Source: Suttonella indologenes
GTDB taxonomy: Bacteria; Pseudomonadota; Gammaproteobacteria; Cardiobacteriales; Cardiobacteriaceae
Reading direction: 5' to 3'
NCBI RefSeq assembly: GCF_900460215.1
Contig: NZ_UHIA01000004.1
Location: 1,186,001 to 1,250,000 of the forward strand
DNA length: 64,000 nucleotides
The position numbers were made by a program, and so were the translations under genes. Positions 62,955 to 64,000 of this stretch are shown in pieces (position 1 is the first letter of the stretch; the number at the start of each line of letters is the position of its first letter). A model generated the notes under the pieces. The model was not told the origin of the DNA and searched no databases. It was given only the letters and a program-made list of their open reading frames with translations.

Positions 62955-64000
62955 CTAAGCAAGCGCCGCATGGCTAATCAATAAATTCAGGCGTTCATCG
63001 CCAAAAAAACGGTTGACCTGCATTTGGAACACCGCGCCTATGGTATCGCCATAGCGAAAATCCGCCACTTGGAAAAACCATGTGGCGGCAATCTGCTGCC
63101 CTGTCTGCAAATGGCGCAGATTCATGCGCGTATGTTGTGCGCCCAATTGCCGGCATTCAATCACTTGAAATCGATTATAAAACTGCGGTGCGGGCAATTC
63201 GCTGCCCCAAGGCTCGAGTTTTTCCAAATAACGTGCCCAGTCGATGTGCAGCATATCAGGCGGCAATTCGCCGTCAACATAAATTGCCGCTTCAGGTGCT
63301 TGCAAGCCGATATGTTGGTAAAAAGCGGCATTAAGCGCCTCAATAAGCGCCGCATAATATTCCTGCTGCACCGTCAGCCCTGCTGCCAAGGCATGTCCGC
63401 CGAATTGCAGTACTTGTGGCGGTAGAGATTGCGCGGCAAACGCTAGTAATTCATGGATATTCACGCCTTGTACCGAACGTAGCGAGGCTTTGATTTTGCC
63501 GCTTTCTTGCGCGTCGGTCGCCACCAAAGCCGGACGGGCAAAGCGGGATTTGATTCTCGCCGCCACAATACCGATCACGCCTTCATGCGCATCAGGCAGA
63601 TAGGCGCTGGCAATCGCCTGTTTCTCATCAATCACTTGCATTGCGCGGCTGCACATCTCGCTTTCCAAGGCTTTGCGATCGCGGTTCAACAAATCCAATT
63701 GCTCGGCATAATCGCCGGCAGTCGCCCAATCATCGCATAGCAGCAATTCTACGCCGTCATGCATATCTTCCAAACGTCCGACCGCATTTAAGCGCGGCGC
63801 AAGTGCAAAGCCGATATCGCTGGGCAGCAGCACCGCTGGATTCAGATTGGCAACCGCACATAAAGCGCGCAAGCCGAGATTGCCCTTAGCGCTTTGCAAA
63901 CGCTGCATTCCCGCCTGCACCAAAATGCGGTTATTAAAATCCAGCGGCACAATATCCGCCACCGTGCCAAGGGCAACCAAATCCAGATAATCGGTTAATT
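62955..64000 (-). CDS. recJ: Single-stranded-DNA exonuclease RecJ (3' part)
   Basis: The C-terminal 348 residues of RecJ; the start lies beyond the window. Visible are LDLVALGTVADIVPLDFNNRILV with the DHH-family motif V, SDIGFALAPRLNAVGRLEDM, and the DHHA1 region with FGGHALAAGLTV. A C-terminal OB-fold-like domain follows (VIECRQLGAQHTRMNLRHL…), ending LISHAALA. RecJ degrades ssDNA 5' to 3' in recombination and mismatch repair. Full-length proteins are about 570 residues, so roughly 220 are missing here. Confidence 0.9.
   Translation of the reverse strand, partial: LTDYLDLVALGTVADIVPLDFNNRILVQAGMQRLQSAKGNLGLRALCAVANLNPAVLLPSDIGFALAPRLNAVGRLEDMHDGVELLLCDDWATAGDYAEQLDLLNRDRKALESEMCSRAMQVIDEKQAIASAYLPDAHEGVIGIVAARIKSRFARPALVATDAQESGKIKASLRSVQGVNIHELLAFAAQSLPPQVLQFGGHALAAGLTVQQEYYAALIEALNAAFYQHIGLQAPEAAIYVDGELPPDMLHIDWARYLEKLEPWGSELPAPQFYNRFQVIECRQLGAQHTRMNLRHLQTGQQIAATWFFQVADFRYGDTIGAVFQMQVNRFFGDERLNLLISHAALA

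Overview
The window looks like chromosomal DNA of a gammaproteobacterium of roughly 50% G+C. It carries dksA, priA, an argS–SPOR-protein–dusA block, slt, mscK, znuCB, sucAB-lpdA, mfd, hemW and recJ, tightly packed with many ATGA and TAATG overlaps. The mix of enteric-type genes with a Pasteurellaceae-like ascorbate locus and Neisseria-like small palindromic elements would fit a host-associated lineage such as the Cardiobacteriales. That placement is inference; no species can be read from the sequence.

Layout. 0–3.5 kb: DUF423 protein and heptosyltransferase I (minus), head to head with an inositol-monophosphatase-family enzyme that may be histidinol phosphatase, then a YdfG-type dehydrogenase and purN. 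3.5–10 kb (minus): dusA, a SPOR protein, argS, a DUF4112 protein and priA. 10–24 kb (plus): znuCB behind a candidate Zur operator, dksA, a small hydrolase, a DUF2147 protein, then a long envelope cluster (XpaC-like, TelA-like, a GYF protein, three lytic transglycosylases, a lysozyme-inhibitor-like lipoprotein) that runs by overlap into hisB-hisH-argB-hisA. 24–31.5 kb: membrane protein, mscK, ydcH, ppk1, anmK. 31.6–39 kb: TonB-dependent receptor, dgt-nadR-pnuC(broken)-DIP1984, and a type II asparaginase. 39–43.5 kb: tRNA-Ile(CAU), mfd and a CbiM-like permease. 43.6–52.6 kb (minus): lpdA, sucB, sucA, an orphan TAXI binding protein, a YafK-like L,D-transpeptidase and dacB. 52.6–64 kb: darP, hemW, ada broken by an IS630-family element, an IS30 remnant, the ascorbate locus (ulaD, ulaC, ulaAB versus ulaG), thrC and the 3' part of recJ.

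The most notable items are these. (1) HisA is fused in frame to a C-terminal GNAT acetyltransferase. (2) A hairpin-rich repeat of about 131 bp occurs twice in opposite orientations; one copy sits inside the signal-peptide codons of the asparaginase, and removing exactly that copy restores a perfect signal peptide. (3) An apparently intact IS630-family element lies in ada with a clean TA duplication. (4) A 72-bp palindromic element has ends resembling those of that IS. (5) XpaC/TelA/GYF genes are coupled to three lytic transglycosylases. (6) There are further signs of decay: pnuC has an internal deletion with frameshift, an IS30 copy is internally deleted, and the ula locus lacks ulaE and ulaF.

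Together the window shows a compact genome with mostly intact housekeeping operons and ongoing loss of accessory functions (alkylation response, nicotinamide riboside uptake, perhaps periplasmic asparaginase and complete ascorbate use) through small mobile elements and deletions.
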